Source: Stieleria mannarensis (GTDB taxonomy: Bacteria; Planctomycetota; Planctomycetia; Pirellulales; Pirellulaceae). From it: 64,000 nucleotides of DNA. Numbering within the stretch: the first letter of the stretch is position 1; each line of letters opens with the position of its first letter. The stretch spans positions 62,001 through 126,000 of the forward strand of contig NZ_JACEHH010000008.1 of the NCBI RefSeq assembly GCF_014154935.1. The letters are read 5' to 3'. Of this stretch, positions 56,701-63,611 are shown one piece after another. The position numbers and the translations under genes are program-made. Below the pieces are notes generated by a model, which had not been told where the DNA came from, made no database searches, and saw only the letters and a program-made list of their open reading frames with translations.

Positions 56701-57144
56701 GACCAACTGCGGTGAATCAATAAAGTTGTCACCCAACTCGCTGGGGTAGCGGCGGCTGCCCTTTTTCGCCGGCGGGGCGTGGTAAAGTTGAATGCCCAGG
56801 CGTTTGACGAAGTAATCGATCGTTTGCTGGGGCGTGCGATCATACGTCAATAAACGTTGACGATCGGTCATCGAATGCATCAGTGCCGTCATCGCTCCAT
56901 TGCGACTGGCCGACCACTGGTTCAGCATCACTTCGGCACGATCCAGCTGGGACGTGTTTTGGTAGTGCAAACAGTGATAGAAGAAGTAATCGTCGCTGCC
57001 GGGAATCAATTCTGCCAGAATCGCCTCGCGGTCCTCGGCCAGGGCAAAACGTTCCATCAATCCGATCGGTGCGGCCATGACAGTTGTGGGGATTAGCCCG
57101 GCCAGAACCACGCTGGTGGCCACCCACAGGGTGAGGGAACGCAT
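50800..57144 (-). CDS. Secreted giant with macroglobulin-like domains, about 2114 aa
   Basis: A signal peptide (MRSLTLWVATSVVLAGLIPTTVMA) begins the protein. About 400 helical residues follow, then MG-type beta domains: 'LIVDVKNIDKLVVRIYEMN' and 'GRGVWIVDLVGKGLRARTLI' (near 510-545), 'FFVDQTLLQSGRTATLLVRP' (near 625) and 'LSMPSLRG'-like strands beyond. A low-complexity 'MDMDMAGGMGGGMGGYGG' lies near residue 1355. TPR-like helices occupy about 1,700-1,900, and a CarboxypepD_reg-like fold ends the chain ('VGAYVKVYARYGDG'). It resembles bacterial alpha-2-macroglobulins, but no CxEQ thioester motif is present, so any trap mechanism would differ. An ATG at 57189 would add 15 residues. It is a lone gene in this strand block. 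Confidence 0.65.
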   Translation of the reverse strand: MRSLTLWVATSVVLAGLIPTTVMAAPIGLMERFALAEDREAILAELIPGSDDYFFYHCLHYQNTSQLDRAEVMLNQWSASRNGAMTALMHSMTDRQRLLTYDRTPQQTIDYFVKRLGIQLYHAPPAKKGSRRYPSELGDNFIDSPQLVKDSLRDNVRLSPIGMQIAADWYLAGNANQTQVSLHDFLKRVDGSYLKGLDQLVIAELKSRSARDQRFGDLSAHRFLTQGELDNVGRSVPSVADDNAFVHAKLRMLRPDADVDISQQPDLRRAYLVRLEAYVQTLPASYNSLKASAAYRLLESNLAAGVWDTELFQRYLQLPRQSPLISPLLARSGSRANLNEDFSQIAILPPIGNEQLLVETYLEHFLRDAKHTRAYERYLQPDFLRRVFARTKLMAGVANPQPYYDMLSAGERRELRDKIQLSFAPTNPIYYDSQQPTELIVDVKNIDKLVVRIYEMNSLAFHRTNEGRLDTDVELDGLIATHEKTIQYDRPAIERHRETIPIAEASGRGVWIVDLVGKGLRARTLIRRGDLQTVRAEDANGIQITVLDENRTPIPTAKIFLGNQEFAADQSGRVLLPMVNQAKPRKAIVSDGKIAKAIKFQQQEESYSLAAGFFVDQTLLQSGRTATLLVRPRLQLGTAPVDPAILKEATLRIVATDLDGIETSKQFNGLELDQAKELQLDFRVPSRVAQIDFELSGHVVGLSDRRHRELRTSHSVQIAGIRRTIHTVDAFLTRNGDNYVIETRGRSGEAVAGATVQLEFAVDIGDVRPSRYLQSDDRGQIQLGRLAGVRQLQYGIAGQTQHRFDLSLDQQIWPAALHLSTEDDLRLPLVDGAAVDQFRLLATRDGQNHADHSDQLRIENGFLVASKLPAGDLRLIDRRSGNETQIAVVDGKTIDHVLVGQIRHRERSVAVPISIDDVKRNDDGSVSVSLAGNTNLARVHVVASRYFDRHSPLDDLHLGMPSLRGRQLSLGRCGYVSDLRLGDEYEYVLRRQYAAKYPGVMLPQPSVLLNPWETETTANESQRARGGQAPTASAAPPTDSMMRAPESEMSRQTGADAAPDYDFLSDSGVVAANLIPDADGRVTVPAELIDGMPIVQVIVADPATVLRRTLTAPLPDAETEDLRLADSLPLDQSLSFQRTVSIVSADDPLDLAQLGSAQVQVYGNVESLMTLYRTLVGDERLDEFQVLGRWHTLSTEEKLKHYSELACHELHLFLRMHDREFFNAVIKPYLSNKKEKQFIDHWLLGDDLSDYATLWRYQRLSAAERALLAIRVPALRSSIRRDLFESVALLEEDHGASRRLIESALRSSRMSVTGAAEFAEGAVVMEAKADPFGAADDGLYMDMDMAGGMGGGMGGYGGSAGKKLEMGDRATVARQLGRMQKAAPQRAEMFRGRALGLSADFALYQELDSTKQWAESHFDRVRVVDGPLPIDLIPINAFWNELAHSEWEDETSVPNVSKHLLECATNRHSALIALAMCGLPLESGEISLPSKPETVYRPEHAVALVTKRLRSLKPQEDGAGVLIGQLFQRVDQDRRSDEPFHEPDQFVSGEAYQGQVVVSNPTATEKIVELFWQIPAGSIPLAGSQVTDSKTIKLAPFAVSSIDYKFYFPAPGEFVHYPATVSQGETLLARGSEKTFRVAEEWNDDTVTWQSLARDGSAAEIKSFLDEANLHELDWTHVLHRMRDRDVYETVVGVMKDARLPEAAVWAYGFQHDDRDAMRRFLSLRQDLISRVGPSLESTLLSVDSIQQGAYEHLEYAPLVRARIHRLGEVDEILNPKFLSHYQQFVRRLGFQAEIADVEKMPLTYFLLLQNRIEEAMKSFNTLDRERVASQLQYDYLAGYLALHQGDYERALEIAGRHETHPVPRWNDRFAQMALHVLQRYELMDSGQLVSAGPAKAIDDTGVSPKAADLAIADRERANSQASAAVPEVIVRVEDDTIRIDHRNADQIDINLYGVDLELLFSNAPFARNDLQRIAMVRPTRADTLTMQSKTGTTRYPIPADLRSKTLLVEANVGASRNTTLYYGGELTTYVSDAFGQLQTTDATSHRPVVGAYVKVYARYGDGSVRFYKDGYTDGRGRFDYTSISAADAKGAKRYAILVLSDDKGATLHDVAAP

Positions 57145-57189
57145 GACGGCGGGGCGAGGCGAAAACTGGATTTGATCGTTCAGCATCAT

Positions 57190-57720
57190 GACAGATCACC
57201 GGTGGGTGACGAAGAGGGACCGAATGCTCGATTCGTAGCACAAAAAAGCAGACGAGCGACGACGAGGCCGCCTGACGGTTTAACGTAGCCGCTGAGAAGG
57301 ACGAAGGGCGTGCGGATTTCTTAGGAGAATCAGAGAATTTTCGGTCAAATAAAGCGATTCGACCGGTCCGGCGACGCCTGGCCGGCGGCCCTTGTTTGAT
57401 GAGCCGACTGCGGAAAATGGCAGAATGATCCGGGGCAGAATGATCCGGGGCAGAATGATGAGGTGCGTGTGGGCGAATGCCAAAACGGCTGCTCCCGAAT
57501 GTAAATCACGGCCCACGTGATCCATGGCATGACGAACATGCCCTACCCGTCAGGGGTCGGGCATAAGCGTTGGTGTCTAGCCTTTAGGCGATTCCCGGAC
57601 GCTGCTTCGCAGCGAGAGTCGGCGGCTAAAGCCTGCGCACCAGCGCTTAGGCCCGTGCTATTAACCCCCGACCCTTTTTCGCGCCGAATCGCCACGGCCT
57701 CATGGTTTTCAGACGGACGA
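57190..57720. other. Non-coding gap with short tandem and repeat B
   Basis: No gene is visible. At 57421-57458 a 15-bp unit (cagaatgatccgggg) occurs about 2.6 times in tandem, and a repeat-B copy lies at 57565-57648. The rest has no clear structure. The gap separates two minus-strand genes. Confidence 0.6.
57565..57648 (+). repeat. Dispersed repeat B, best-preserved copy
   Basis: It begins 'aagcgttggtgtctagccttta' (first 20 bases aagcgttggtgtctagcctt) and ends 'gcctgcgcaccagcgctt', so the ends are inverted repeats. The centre contains 'cgctgcttcgcagcg', a perfect small hairpin. This copy defines the family. Confidence 0.8.
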
Positions 57721-58173
57721 CTAGGCCGTTTTGCTGTCGACGCTGGCGGCGACGCTGGTGTCGCTGTTTCGCAGCAATTTGGTGAACTCGTCGACACCCT
57801 CTTGTTCTTCTTCCAAGATGTTTTCCAGGAAGATCACCAGCGGGCGATTGCCCTCGGCCATTTCCAACGCCTTGGTGTACATCTCCACGGCTTTCGATTC
57901 GAATTCCAAGCTGTTCTGCAGGATCTCCTGCAAGTCACGCGTCTGCTTGATCTCGTTGCGCGTCGCGGCGGGCACGCCGCCGAGTGCGACGATCTTGTCG
58001 CCGACCAGTTTGGCGTGGCCGAACGATTCTTCGGCATTGTCCATGAACGTCTTGGCATACACTTCGCGCCACACCCCTTCCACGATGAAACTCGCTTGAG
58101 AGTACTGGGCGACACCCGTCCATTCGTGCTTGAGACATTCATTCAGTTGGGCGATGACGGCTTCGTTGTCCAT
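57721..58173 (-). CDS. Ferritin-like/bacterioferritin-type protein, 150 aa
   Basis: A four-helix bundle with diiron-type ligands: 'NECLKHEWTGVAQYSQ' (first helix, Glu17), 'NAEESFGHAKLVGD' (E-x-x-x-H in the second), 'SLEFESKAVEMYTKAL' (third) and 'ILEEEQEGVDEFTKLL' (fourth). The spacing fits bacterioferritin-like and DPS-like rubrerythrin relatives, and the length of 150 is normal. No heme-ligand Met at the dimer interface can be assigned with certainty. It probably stores or detoxifies iron in the cytosol. It is monocistronic, about 480 bp from CutA in the divergent direction. Confidence 0.85.
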   Translation of the reverse strand: MDNEAVIAQLNECLKHEWTGVAQYSQASFIVEGVWREVYAKTFMDNAEESFGHAKLVGDKIVALGGVPAATRNEIKQTRDLQEILQNSLEFESKAVEMYTKALEMAEGNRPLVIFLENILEEEQEGVDEFTKLLRNSDTSVAASVDSKTA

Positions 58174-58397
58174 TTGTATTTCTCCAGTTGGGGATTGTTG
58201 TCCGTTGAATCATTCACCATAGCGCTCCAGTCGGCTCGCAGGCAACCGATATTTGAGGCAACGTGAGCTGATTTTTCGAAACTCGTTCCCCGCCGACGCC
58301 TTGTTGAGAACCGTTCGAGACAGCTTGCCGACCAGCCGGCATTCTGTTGAAATCCTTTCTCAAAAAGCCGCCCCAAAATCCCCGCGGCAAGCGTCGC

Positions 58398-58513
58398 GGC
58401 CTGTTGATTTAATCAGCCGCACGGCACTAGCCGCGGTTCTTGGCGTCACAAAACCGGGGCTAGCGCCCATCGGCTGATCGTTTGCATGTTCATTTCGATT
58501 CAATCAACAGGCC
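58398..58513. repeat. Repeat D: nested palindrome with perfect 12-bp ends
   Basis: The ends are exact inverted repeats, ggcctgttgatt at 58398-58409 and aatcaacaggcc at 58502-58513. Nested inside are 'aatcagccg'/'cggctgat' and 'ctagccgcggtt'/'aaccggggctag'. The whole 116 bp can fold into one long hairpin. A related but more diverged copy lies at 62525-62652. It sits in the gap between the ferritin-like gene and cutA. Confidence 0.7.
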
Positions 58514-58651
58514 GGTGAGCGAGCGGCCATGCACCATGCCGAAACGAACACGCGCCACTGGCTCACGCCACGTGCTGGCATCACCATCCCGGCGGGAAGC
58601 ATGAGCGACCGCCCCATGACCTCCCCAACCCCATCCGCAAGTGACATAGCA

Positions 58652-58978
58652 ATGCCTCAACCCTCCGAACTCCGGGTGTGTTTGACCACCGTTGCCGATC
58701 AGCAACAAGCGCGCACGATCGCCCAAGCACTGCTGGAACGTCGCGTCGCCGCCTGCGTGCAAATCGATGGCCCGATCGAAAGTCATTACTGTTGGGACGG
58801 ACGCGTGTGTTGCGAACCGGAATACCGTTTGGTGATCAAGACCGCCGCCGGACAACAGGAGCGACTCAAACAGACACTGCGCGAGCTGCACCCCTACGAC
58901 GTCCCCCAAATCGTGATCCTTCAAAGCATCGACGTCGACCCAGACTACGCATCGTGGGTCAACGACCAGACCTCGTAA
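58652..58978 (+). CDS. cutA: CutA1 divalent-cation tolerance protein, 108 aa
   Basis: The whole CutA core is visible: 'LRVCLTTVADQQQARTIAQ', 'LLERRVAACVQIDGPIESHY' and 'VCCEPEYRLVIKTAA', followed by 'LHPYDVPQIVILQSIDV' and 'YASWV'. These are the trimer-forming beta strands and the conserved Trp of the family. The start MPQPSELR at 58652 gives the standard length. In-frame codons further up (58529, 58601, 58616) would translate DNA related to repeat D, so I reject them. CutA is linked to copper tolerance in E. coli, though its molecular role is unsettled. Confidence 0.9.
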   Translation: MPQPSELRVCLTTVADQQQARTIAQALLERRVAACVQIDGPIESHYCWDGRVCCEPEYRLVIKTAAGQQERLKQTLRELHPYDVPQIVILQSIDVDPDYASWVNDQTS

Positions 58979-59029
58979 GTCGGCCGGGGATAGGCATCCA
59001 GCGGTGTCACTGGGGTTGTCAATTGGATC

Positions 59030-59084
59030 AGTGACGGATTGGACCGTAGCGGCAGTCGCCAAGACTTTCGCAAGCCGCGGGCCC
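59030..59084 (-). repeat. Dispersed repeat E, inverted copy
   Basis: The reverse complement matches 28886-28940 almost along its length ('gggcccgcggcttgcgaaag' ... 'aatccgtcact'). It ends only 7 bp from the lptD stop codon, between the convergent cutA and lptD genes. Confidence 0.75.
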
Positions 59085-59091
59085 GCTCTAC

Positions 59092-62000
59092 TTACTCCAA
59101 CCCTTCGATCCCCGGCGGTGGGATCAGACCGCCGCCGATGTTGCCCAGGTTGCGGGCAAAGAAGCGGGGTTCGATCAGGAATCCGACGCCCACGTTGTCT
59201 CGTCCCGTGTCGACGTTGACATTGACCCGCAACAACATCGATTCGCCGATGCGTGTCAACCCGTACGATTGCCCGACCGAACCGGTGTTGCCGAAGTCAT
59301 AGGTCATGCCGCCGGAGAAGATCCATTTTTCGTTCATGCGGTAATCGTACGTCGTGCGGAGCACCGTGCTGCTGATCGGGCCTTCCAGTGACAGCAGCCC
59401 GATGTAGGTGTCACTGACACCCGGCCGGCTGGTCCGCAAGCCCGCGCTGATCGATCGCAATCCGCCGTCGAAAAAGTCGATGTAGCCGTCGCTTAAGATC
59501 GAATAACGGTCGCCGAGGTGATAGCGAAAATCATACGTCGTCGGACCGACCGATTCTCCAAAGTTGTCTCGATCGGACTTGGGGAACAAGATCGTGTCAA
59601 AGTCCAACTGCATCACATCGACGATTCGTTCGCGACCCGGCAATCCCCGTTTGGTTTGGAAACGTTGGTGCAGCCCCAGACGCAATTGTTGCAGGTCGTC
59701 GGCGATCACGTCGCTGGGGCTGGCCACGCCGCGTTGGATCCCATGACGAAAGGCGTAGGTTCTGGGATCAAACTGACTGGGCAAACTGCCGCCGAAGGTC
59801 GTGCCGATAAAGCGCCGGCGAAACTGTTCCTGGGCGTTATCGTCCAGGCGATCGTAAAGCGGCAATTCGTCCAGATCGGTATTGCTGTCGGCGTACCAGT
59901 ATTCGGCCGTCCAATCCAGCTTGTGGGCCAGCCCGCGCATGTTCAGCAAGCTGCTTTGGATGGTCGGATCGATGCGGACCATCGGCAAATTGAATTGCAG
60001 TCCCGCTTGGCCGAGCAATCGCGTCAGCGACTCGCCGTCGGCCGCTTCCCCGTAGTGGGCGGCTTCGAAGGAGGCGACAGGGCGGAAATGGAACGGACCC
60101 AGCGGCACACCGATCGAAAGTTCTTGCCGCGTCGATGCGACCAACCCGTCCGCGGCGACTTCACCGGGCAACGGAAAGTAGTTGGCCGCTTCGGCCGGAT
60201 CGGTCGGTGCGTCGGCAACATTCAACTTTGAGTACGACGCGTGATTGTGCATCTGCCACGTCAACCGCTCCTGCAAAAACGTGCCGCCGAACAGGTAATG
60301 ATTCAGCGCCGGCAGCCGTTCGGTTTCCTGAAAGAAATCGTTCACCTGGGCATTGGCGGACAAATCGAACAGCTGATTGTGGTGGTACTTGCGAAGCCGC
60401 AACCCGGTGACATGGTCGGGGTCATTGTCCCATTCATTCTCCAGGTACTGTTCCAGAAAGTTGCGATCGCTCAACCAACCCGATTGCGCGATGAATTCAT
60501 AGTCGTTGGCCAATTGTTGGCGATGCCGCAGCAACGCCCGACCTCGGTTTTTCGTTTCCGGCTGCAACGACAACCGGTCTCGTCCCAGGCGGTCTTCCCC
60601 GCTGTCGTAAATGCCCCAAACGTCCAACACACCGCGGGTGCGGCCGGGAATGCTGAACAACCCCGGAAGATCGTATTCCAGATGGGTGCCAAACGCGGGT
60701 CCACGATCGCTCAAGTAATCCGTGGAGATTTCCCAGTCGACGCCCTTGGGCACGTTGTCGATCCCGAACAGCTGGAACACGTCCCAGTCCAACATGACCT
60801 GGGCGCCGAAGTTGCTGTCGTTATTGATCTTGATGTCGGTGACATAAAACACCGGGCGTTCCAGGCTGGTCGAAAACTGTGGCCAGTAAAAAATAGGAAT
60901 GCCGCCCAGGAACACAAAGCTATTGTTGCTGCGAACAAACGGGTCTTTGTCGGCGACCAACATCCCGGTGCGCGGATCGATCAGCGTGCGGGTCCGTTCA
61001 AAGAACTCCAATTGCTCACTCTGCAACCAGTACCGCGGCACGCCCATCCGGCTGCTGGTCACGGCGGCATCGAAGGCGCGGTAGTTTCCGCGTGCGACCT
61101 GCTGCAAGACTTCGGCTTTCAAACGCACCACGCCCTGGTATTCCGGCACCGTGGTGATCGCTTCGGCATCCAACACCATCCCGGTTTCACGGGTGACGTT
61201 GTAAAACATCGAATCGGCGTAAATCACATTGTCGCCCTGGCGGAACACAATGTCGCCTTCGAGATACAGTTCGCCCTCGGCGGCCGAGAGGTCGGCGGTT
61301 CCATCGAAAACGTGTGACAGGTTCGGCAGCCAGCCCACGACGCGGTCGGCGGAAATGGTCACCGTACCGAAATTCATGAACCGGCCGTCGTCGAATTGGG
61401 CCGACACATCGCGAACGCGGATCGTCACGCCGCCCCGCGCCAGGATGACTTGTTCGTTCGTTTCAGGACGCAGGACACTGTCGATGATCGGCGGATGCGA
61501 CGCGCCTCGGGCATCGATTTCGACACTCTTGCTGCCACCGCCAAAAAAGAACTGAGTTCCACCGGTGGTCGCTCCGTCCTCGAAAACCGTCGGCGGCGGC
61601 GAGTCGGTCGCCAACGGTAGCCCGCCCGATGGAGCCATGGGCTGTAGGGGAGCCAGATTGTTGGTCGGCGGTGCCAGGGTGGGGGCGAGCGATGGCGAGG
61701 GGATCGACGAAGGTCCATCGGTCACGCTCGCGTCGGGGACCGGCTGGGTGAATTGAACCTGGCCCACCCCATCGGCTGTTTGCGATGCCGCGGAGGAAGT
61801 TGGCGTCGGCCCGACCGCCTCGATCGAATCGGACGGCAGAAACTCCAGCAGGAAGGGACGTTGATCCGGTTTGCCGCGGTAGTGGGGAGCCTGGACCGAG
61901 GGGTCGTCGGTGGTCGTCCACGTCGCCGTCCGCGGTGTCGGGTCGACGCTGCCATCGCTGCGACGACGGCCCTCGATGACCAGCCGATTTCGGACGCGGC

Positions 62001-62421
62001 CGTGCGGACCATCGGACACGATCAACACGCGATCGGCCCGAAACTCCTGAGACTGGTGACGCAGGACACAGTCACCTTCCAACAGCGACGCCTCCGCGCC
62101 GTCGATCTGCCAACGGTAAATCGTATTTCCGCTGGCCGAAATCGAAGCGGCCGGCTGTTGGGCGGCTGACGGTTCGATGCAGGAACAGGTTGCGATCAGC
62201 CAGATCGCCGCCAAATGCAAGCAAAACTTTGGTCCACGCGCAGGCCCCCCGGGTGATCGCCCGGAGTGTTTCCGGGCGGTCGTTGGAGGCGAATCGGCGA
62301 TGGCTTCCGTGCCGGCCAAATTGCGTGTCGGGATCGGGTGCGATGAAGGGTTTTTCAGACCGGCGCGTACGTTCACCGGTCGTCGATCGCGCGATCCTAC
62401 GAAGTCACGGGGATCCGTCAC
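59092..62421 (-). CDS. lptD: LptD/OstA-type outer-membrane LPS assembly protein, 1109 aa
   Basis: LptD inserts lipopolysaccharide into the outer leaflet of the outer membrane. After a signal-like segment near residues 65-88 ('HLAAIWLIATCSC'), an OstA/LptA-like beta-jellyroll is split by a long proline/serine linker (about 190-300). It resumes at 'NEQVILARGGVTIRVRDVSA' and 'DIVFRQGDNVIYADSMFYNV'. The LptD barrel follows with 'FVFLGGIPIFYWPQFST', 'SDYLSDRG'-like strands and a barrel end near 'GGLIPPPGIEGLE'. The start is a GTG at 62421 and the first 60 residues are unusually basic/proline-rich, so the true start may lie further in. Upstream lies a 30-bp tandem repeat instead of a recognisable promoter. 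Confidence 0.82.
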   Translation of the reverse strand: MTDPRDFVGSRDRRPVNVRAGLKNPSSHPIPTRNLAGTEAIADSPPTTARKHSGRSPGGPARGPKFCLHLAAIWLIATCSCIEPSAAQQPAASISASGNTIYRWQIDGAEASLLEGDCVLRHQSQEFRADRVLIVSDGPHGRVRNRLVIEGRRRSDGSVDPTPRTATWTTTDDPSVQAPHYRGKPDQRPFLLEFLPSDSIEAVGPTPTSSAASQTADGVGQVQFTQPVPDASVTDGPSSIPSPSLAPTLAPPTNNLAPLQPMAPSGGLPLATDSPPPTVFEDGATTGGTQFFFGGGSKSVEIDARGASHPPIIDSVLRPETNEQVILARGGVTIRVRDVSAQFDDGRFMNFGTVTISADRVVGWLPNLSHVFDGTADLSAAEGELYLEGDIVFRQGDNVIYADSMFYNVTRETGMVLDAEAITTVPEYQGVVRLKAEVLQQVARGNYRAFDAAVTSSRMGVPRYWLQSEQLEFFERTRTLIDPRTGMLVADKDPFVRSNNSFVFLGGIPIFYWPQFSTSLERPVFYVTDIKINNDSNFGAQVMLDWDVFQLFGIDNVPKGVDWEISTDYLSDRGPAFGTHLEYDLPGLFSIPGRTRGVLDVWGIYDSGEDRLGRDRLSLQPETKNRGRALLRHRQQLANDYEFIAQSGWLSDRNFLEQYLENEWDNDPDHVTGLRLRKYHHNQLFDLSANAQVNDFFQETERLPALNHYLFGGTFLQERLTWQMHNHASYSKLNVADAPTDPAEAANYFPLPGEVAADGLVASTRQELSIGVPLGPFHFRPVASFEAAHYGEAADGESLTRLLGQAGLQFNLPMVRIDPTIQSSLLNMRGLAHKLDWTAEYWYADSNTDLDELPLYDRLDDNAQEQFRRRFIGTTFGGSLPSQFDPRTYAFRHGIQRGVASPSDVIADDLQQLRLGLHQRFQTKRGLPGRERIVDVMQLDFDTILFPKSDRDNFGESVGPTTYDFRYHLGDRYSILSDGYIDFFDGGLRSISAGLRTSRPGVSDTYIGLLSLEGPISSTVLRTTYDYRMNEKWIFSGGMTYDFGNTGSVGQSYGLTRIGESMLLRVNVNVDTGRDNVGVGFLIEPRFFARNLGNIGGGLIPPPGIEGLE

Positions 62422-62443
62422 AAGCGGAACCTGGGGAAACCGC

Positions 62444-62526
62444 CCTGCCAGCGGGAAGCGTCAGCGAGCGGCCCTTGCCAGCGGGACGCGTCAGCGAGCG
62501 CCCCCTGCCAGCGGGACGCATCACGG
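62444..62526. repeat. 30-bp tandem repeat upstream of lptD
   Basis: A 30-bp unit (cctgccagcgggaagcgtca, then gcgagcggcc) occurs about 2.8 times in tandem at 62444, 62474 and 62504, with few substitutions. A further copy lies at 62664-62690. The array lies immediately upstream of the lptD start codon, so changes in copy number could alter its transcription or translation. Confidence 0.8.
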
Positions 62527-62652
62527 CCTGTCGATTTACTCCGATCCCACGTGGGATTAGCCGTTTCGCGCGAGCGTACGGGCATTGAAACAGCAATCGT
62601 TTGCACCGGCGTCCGGAGGCTCGCGCCATACGGCTGATTCATTCAACACGCC
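62525..62652. repeat. Repeat D, diverged copy
   Basis: The left end ggcctgtcgatt and right end attcaacacgcc are close to the perfect ends of the copy at 58398-58513, and the order of inner boxes ('ttagccg', 'atcgtttgca', 'cggctgattc') is the same. It directly follows the 30-bp tandem repeat. The DNA just beyond it repeats the sequence before it (cagcgggacgcatcacggcc at 62510 and 62674). Confidence 0.6.
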
Positions 62653-62759
62653 GGTCAGCGAGCGCCCCCTGCCAGCGGGACGCATCACGGCCTGTTGATT
62701 GTCTGCGGTTTCGGCGGTGGGGTCCGGGGTATTGCCGGGGGAACGGAGCCCGATTCTCG

Positions 62760-62983
62760 AGGCCGGCTTTGCTACACCACCGCTGGGGCAAGACCAGCTG
62801 AATCTTTTTCCTGAAAATCTTGACGCGGTGTTCCCGCATGACGATCGAGCCCGATTGTTCGATGACCTTCTGCGACCCCTCGACTGGACCGATTGGGAGA
62901 CCGCTCCCGATCTCACTTAAGGGCAACCGCCATTTCATCCCCGAGCGATCGCCGGTGCCTTGCTGTCTTCCCGATCCGGATCG
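62760..62983 (+). pseudogene. Transposase N-terminal remnant (IS1182/DUF772-like)
   Basis: The frame reads 'GQDQLNLFPENLDAVFPHDD' then 'ARLFDDLLRPLDW', the opening pattern of IS1182/IS5-type transposases ('...L..lvP.dH..R.i...v..lDl'). An in-frame TAA at 62918-62920 breaks it, after which the same frame resumes with 'GQPPFHPRAIAGALLSS' (the usual 'GRPxYxPrxlxkxLLYG'). A second stop follows at 62984. Nothing of the catalytic DDE domain remains. It is a dead fragment of about 75 codons. Confidence 0.6.
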
Positions 62984-62987
62984 TAAC

Positions 62988-63189
62988 TCCTGGTCCAAGA
63001 TTGACCTGACGATCACCCGCGACGACGGCGTGGTGGTCGACGTCCAGCTGCTGCGGCCTGACCAGTGGATCCTGGAGAACAACGTCTTCGTCGGATCGGC
63101 CATCCCGATCCACGTCCAAGAACTCGACGTCCACGGCACAGCCACCGTCAACGCCCTCTCGGCCTGTCCCGAGCTGGCCTTGGGACGTC
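62988..63189 (+). pseudogene. Upstream fragment of a polymorphic-toxin (Hint) gene
   Basis: The frame reads 'SWSKIDLTITRDDGVVVDVQ', 'LLRPDQWILENN', 'VGSAIPIHVQELDV' and 'ATVNALSACPELALG', and then loses its family resemblance. This looks like the linker segment that comes just before the 'G-x-C/V-V-T-G' start of pretoxin Hint-type domains in large planctomycete secreted proteins, which is a recollection. It begins abruptly after the transposase remnant and has no start codon or signal peptide. Confidence 0.5.
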
Positions 63190-63611
63190 TCGATTGTATT
63201 ACTGATGGATTCAGTTGCTTTTGTTCCGTGCGTCATCAAAGAACACGACGCTCGGTTCGCCAACGGCGATGGACAGCTTAGCCTGGGGTGAGACCGGATG
63301 AGCCCCAGCGAATCCGGACGTAACCCCAGGTCCACGCACACCAAGAAACCTCCCCCTTTCGGTCGGCCGGCGGCTTTGCCGCCGGCCGACCGATAGGGGG
63401 AACGGGTGGGCTCTCTTTCTTTCCTGGGGTTGCGGTCACTCCGCTGCGCTCGTTCCCTGACCCCAGGCTATGGATGTGTATGCCCTTTGGGCAAGTGCTG
63501 CGGAATGAATTCCGCAGCATCGTAAACCAGCCTTCCGGCGAACAAAGAAGATCGATGATTACCACCGATCGGTACTAACCCAAAAGTCGCTCAGGAATTC
63601 AATCGACGTCC
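63183..63611. mobile_element. Insertion-like block splitting the Hint gene
   Basis: The block is bounded by ggacgtc at 63183-63189 and its inverse gacgtcc at 63605-63611, with further imperfect pairing inside (ctcgattgtatt / gaattcaatc). The palindromic GACGTC at both edges may equally be a 6-bp target duplication. It contains a family-C-like inverted repeat and a perfect 15-bp hairpin. There is no transposase gene inside. The reading frame of the Hint protein resumes directly after the right edge. Confidence 0.5.
63254..63494. repeat. Family C-like palindrome with a perfect hairpin core
   Basis: The outer arms 'gccaacggcgatggacagct' and 'tggatgtgtatgccctttgg' are the family C ends; 'tagcctgggg' at 63278 and 'ccccaggcta' ending at 63470 are exact inverted repeats. 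At 63360-63392 a perfect 15-bp stem (cggtcggccggcggc / gccgccggccgaccg) with a TTT loop is flanked by ccccct / aggggg (63352-63400). The whole lies inside the insertion-like block. Confidence 0.7.

Noticed and set aside
58529-58651. Longer N-terminus for CutA
   Set aside because: It covers sequence related to repeat D, and CutA proteins are normally about 105-112 residues.
63183-63611. Clean insertion that would restore the Hint frame if removed at GACGTC
   Set aside because: Removing exactly one target copy takes out 421 bp, which shifts the frame. The true edges or later small changes are unknown, so I describe it only as insertion-like.
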